Assembly (NCBI GenBank): GCA_012270135.1
Contig: JAAXIW010000129.1
Location: 1 to 13,549 of the forward strand
From: Brevundimonas sp.
GTDB taxonomy: Bacteria; Pseudomonadota; Alphaproteobacteria; Caulobacterales; Caulobacteraceae
DNA: 13,549 nt
Direction of reading: 5' to 3'
Notes under the pieces: generated by a model
What the model was told of the DNA's origin: nothing
The model's database searches: none
The model's input: the letters and a program-made list of their open reading frames with translations, nothing else
Translations under genes and position numbers: made by a program
Shown: positions 12,417 through 13,549 of the stretch, one piece after another
Numbering within the stretch: the stretch's first letter is position 1
Layout of the letters: every line of letters starts with the position of its first letter

Positions 12417-13310
12417 TCAGCCGCGCATCAGCCGGCGGCACAGGTCGTCGAGCTGCTCAAGCGTGGCGTAGCGCAGGGTCAGTTCGCCCTTGCCGCCGCG
12501 ATCGGCGAGCGACACCGGCAGGCCGAGCGCGTCGGTCAGGTCCTGCTCCAGCGCCGCGATATCGGCGCCGCCCTCGCCCGCCGGCGGCCCTGAGCGGGCC
12601 TTCGACTTTCCAGGCTTCGGGCCCTCGGCCGCGCGTCGCGCCAGCGCCTCGGCCTGACGCACGTTCAGCCCCTCATTGACGATCTGCTCGGCCAGTTCAG
12701 CCGGATTCGGCGCGGTGATCAGGGCCCGGGCATGACCGGCGCTCAACTTGCCGTGCCTGACATACCACAGCACCTCTTCCGGAAGCTGCAGCAGGCGCAG
12801 GGTGTTGGCCACATGGCTGCGACTCTTGCCGACCACGCCCGCGACGGCGTCCTGGGTGCGCCCGAACCGCTCCATCAGCAGGCGGTAGGCGTCAGCCTCC
12901 TCGAGCGGATTGAGGTCGGCGCGCTGAACGTGCTCAATGATCGCCACCTCGCACACGGCGATGGCGTCCATCTCGCGCACGATAACCGGGACGTGGCTGA
13001 GGCGCGCCAGCTGGGAGGCGCGCCAGCGACGCTCGCCGGCGATAATCTGCCAGACGCCGTCCTGGTTCGGCTGGGGGCGCACCAGGATCGGCTGCAGCAC
13101 GCCCTTGTCGCGGATCGATTCCGCCAGTTCGGTCAGCTCCCCCTGATCGAAGATCTTTCGCGGCTGGTCGGGATTGGGCTTAAGGGCCTCGATCGGGACC
13201 ATCTGAACGCCCGACGGCGCGGCCGAACCGTCAACCGGCACGGCTTCGCCCGCCTGCTCCCCGAGAAGGGCCGACAATCCCCGGCCCAGGCCGCGCTGAC
13301 GTTCGCTCAA
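12417..13310 (-). CDS. parB: Chromosome-partitioning protein ParB
   Basis: This 297-residue ParB/Spo0J-type CTP-dependent DNA clamp loads at parS sites and works with ParA in origin segregation. The N-terminus has SERQRGLGRGLSALLGE, containing the ParA-contacting basic region. The CTP-binding domain has PNPDQPRKIF (46-54), KGVLQPILVRP and GERRWRA (92-98). Next comes the EHVQRADLNPLEEA box (126-139), where most family members have ENxQR. The helix-turn-helix is at about 159-174 (GKSRSHVANTLRLL), and the C-terminal dimerisation domain is at about 248-297 (ATLEQLDDLCRRLMRG). The start is a TTG at 13310: it aligns with the usual ParB N-terminus, and no in-frame ATG or GTG lies between it and the parA stop. 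It is 28 nt from parA and part of a parA-parB-small-gene operon. Confidence 0.96.
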   Translation of the reverse strand: MSERQRGLGRGLSALLGEQAGEAVPVDGSAAPSGVQMVPIEALKPNPDQPRKIFDQGELTELAESIRDKGVLQPILVRPQPNQDGVWQIIAGERRWRASQLARLSHVPVIVREMDAIAVCEVAIIEHVQRADLNPLEEADAYRLLMERFGRTQDAVAGVVGKSRSHVANTLRLLQLPEEVLWYVRHGKLSAGHARALITAPNPAELAEQIVNEGLNVRQAEALARRAAEGPKPGKSKARSGPPAGEGGADIAALEQDLTDALGLPVSLADRGGKGELTLRYATLEQLDDLCRRLMRG

Positions 13311-13339
13311 CTGACTGATTCCATTCTGTTCGTGTGCAT
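13307..13339 (-). other. 10-codon mini-ORF bridging parA and parB
   Basis: An ATG at 13339-13337 overlaps the parA stop (TGATG). The frame reads MHTNRMESVS and stops at TGA 13309-13307, which overlaps the parB TTG start (TTGA). It could carry re-initiating ribosomes from parA to parB. It is too short to judge as a protein gene, and coincidence is possible. Confidence 0.35.
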
Positions 13340-13549
13340 CAGGCGGCCTGCAGCCGCCGCGTCTTCTCGCGCGCCACCACCTCGCGGGCGAGGCGAAGAT
13401 AGGCCTGGCTGCCGGCGCATTTCAGGTCGTAGATCAAGGCCGGCTTGCCGAACGACGGCGCCTCCGAGACCCGGACATTGCGGGGGATCACCGCCTCATA
13501 GACCTTGTCGCCGAAGTGAGCGCGCACGTCGGCCGCCACCTGCCCGGAC
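13339..13549 (-). CDS. parA: Chromosome-partitioning ATPase ParA, C-terminal part (5' end outside window)
   Basis: The frame enters from the right edge on the minus strand and ends in TGA at 13341-13339. The visible 69 or so residues are the C-terminal part of a ParA/Soj-type Walker ATPase: SGQVAADVRAHFGDKVYEAV, then IPRNVRVSEAPSFGKP, LIYDLKCAGSQAYLRLAREV and a basic tail ending RRLQAA. The RNVRVSEAPSFGKP block is diagnostic for the chromosomal family and very close to the Caulobacter protein as I recall it. ParA binds DNA non-specifically and forms the gradient that moves ParB-origin complexes. The deviant Walker A motif is outside the window. It is the first gene of the parA-parB run here. 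Confidence 0.95.
   Translation of the reverse strand, partial: SGQVAADVRAHFGDKVYEAVIPRNVRVSEAPSFGKPALIYDLKCAGSQAYLRLAREVVAREKTRRLQAA

Noticed and set aside
11278..12471. A 397-codon plus-strand open frame overlapping holA
   Set aside because: It is an Arg/Gly/Pro-rich out-of-frame shadow of holA and runs on into parB antisense sequence.

Overview
The window is GC-rich chromosomal DNA from an alphaproteobacterium, almost certainly a member of the Caulobacterales and probably Brevundimonas-like. The evidence is the gene set itself: a ParA C-terminus and ParB N-terminus of Caulobacter type, a CenR-like response regulator, a DUF3576 lipoprotein next to leuS, and the remains of the small periplasmic protein NtrZ. 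The order (parA, parB, holA, lptE, leuS, DUF3576, ntrZ, TPS/TenI, yggS, cenR) matches, from memory, the origin-proximal region of Caulobacter crescentus. I see no insertion sequence, prophage, CRISPR array, tRNA or rRNA.

Layout, left to right. (1) 1-2425, plus strand: the end of ftsK, lolA (lipoprotein carrier), a 347-nt gap with a candidate small RNA and a hairpin terminator, and xth (exonuclease III). (2) 2422-6225: a minus-strand SLC13-type transporter, a plus-strand uncharacterised lipoprotein, and minus-strand cenR with yggS (PLP homeostasis) upstream of it. (3) 6224-7605: a plus-strand TPS/TenI-family gene, then minus-strand ntrZ broken by an in-frame amber codon, then a 333-nt divergent intergenic region. 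(4) 7606-12211: the plus-strand run DUF3576 lipoprotein, leuS, lptE, holA. leuS to holA looks like an operon with overlapping or very short junctions. (5) 12208-13549, minus strand: parA (partial), parB and a small basic protein.

Functional themes are envelope biogenesis and control (LolA, LptE, two other lipoproteins, CenR, NtrZ) and chromosome maintenance (FtsK, ParA, ParB, HolA, Xth).

The window is unusually compact. All four convergent gene pairs share one palindromic CTAG as interlocked stop codons. One divergent pair (yggS and the TPS/TenI gene) appears to share a CATG as interlocked start codons. I found no new large multi-gene system. The observations most worth following are the broken ntrZ, the CTAG and CATG interlocks, a possible RNA switch covering the leuS ribosome-binding site, a candidate small RNA after lolA, and an unusual parA-parB junction with a 10-codon mini-ORF and a TTG start.
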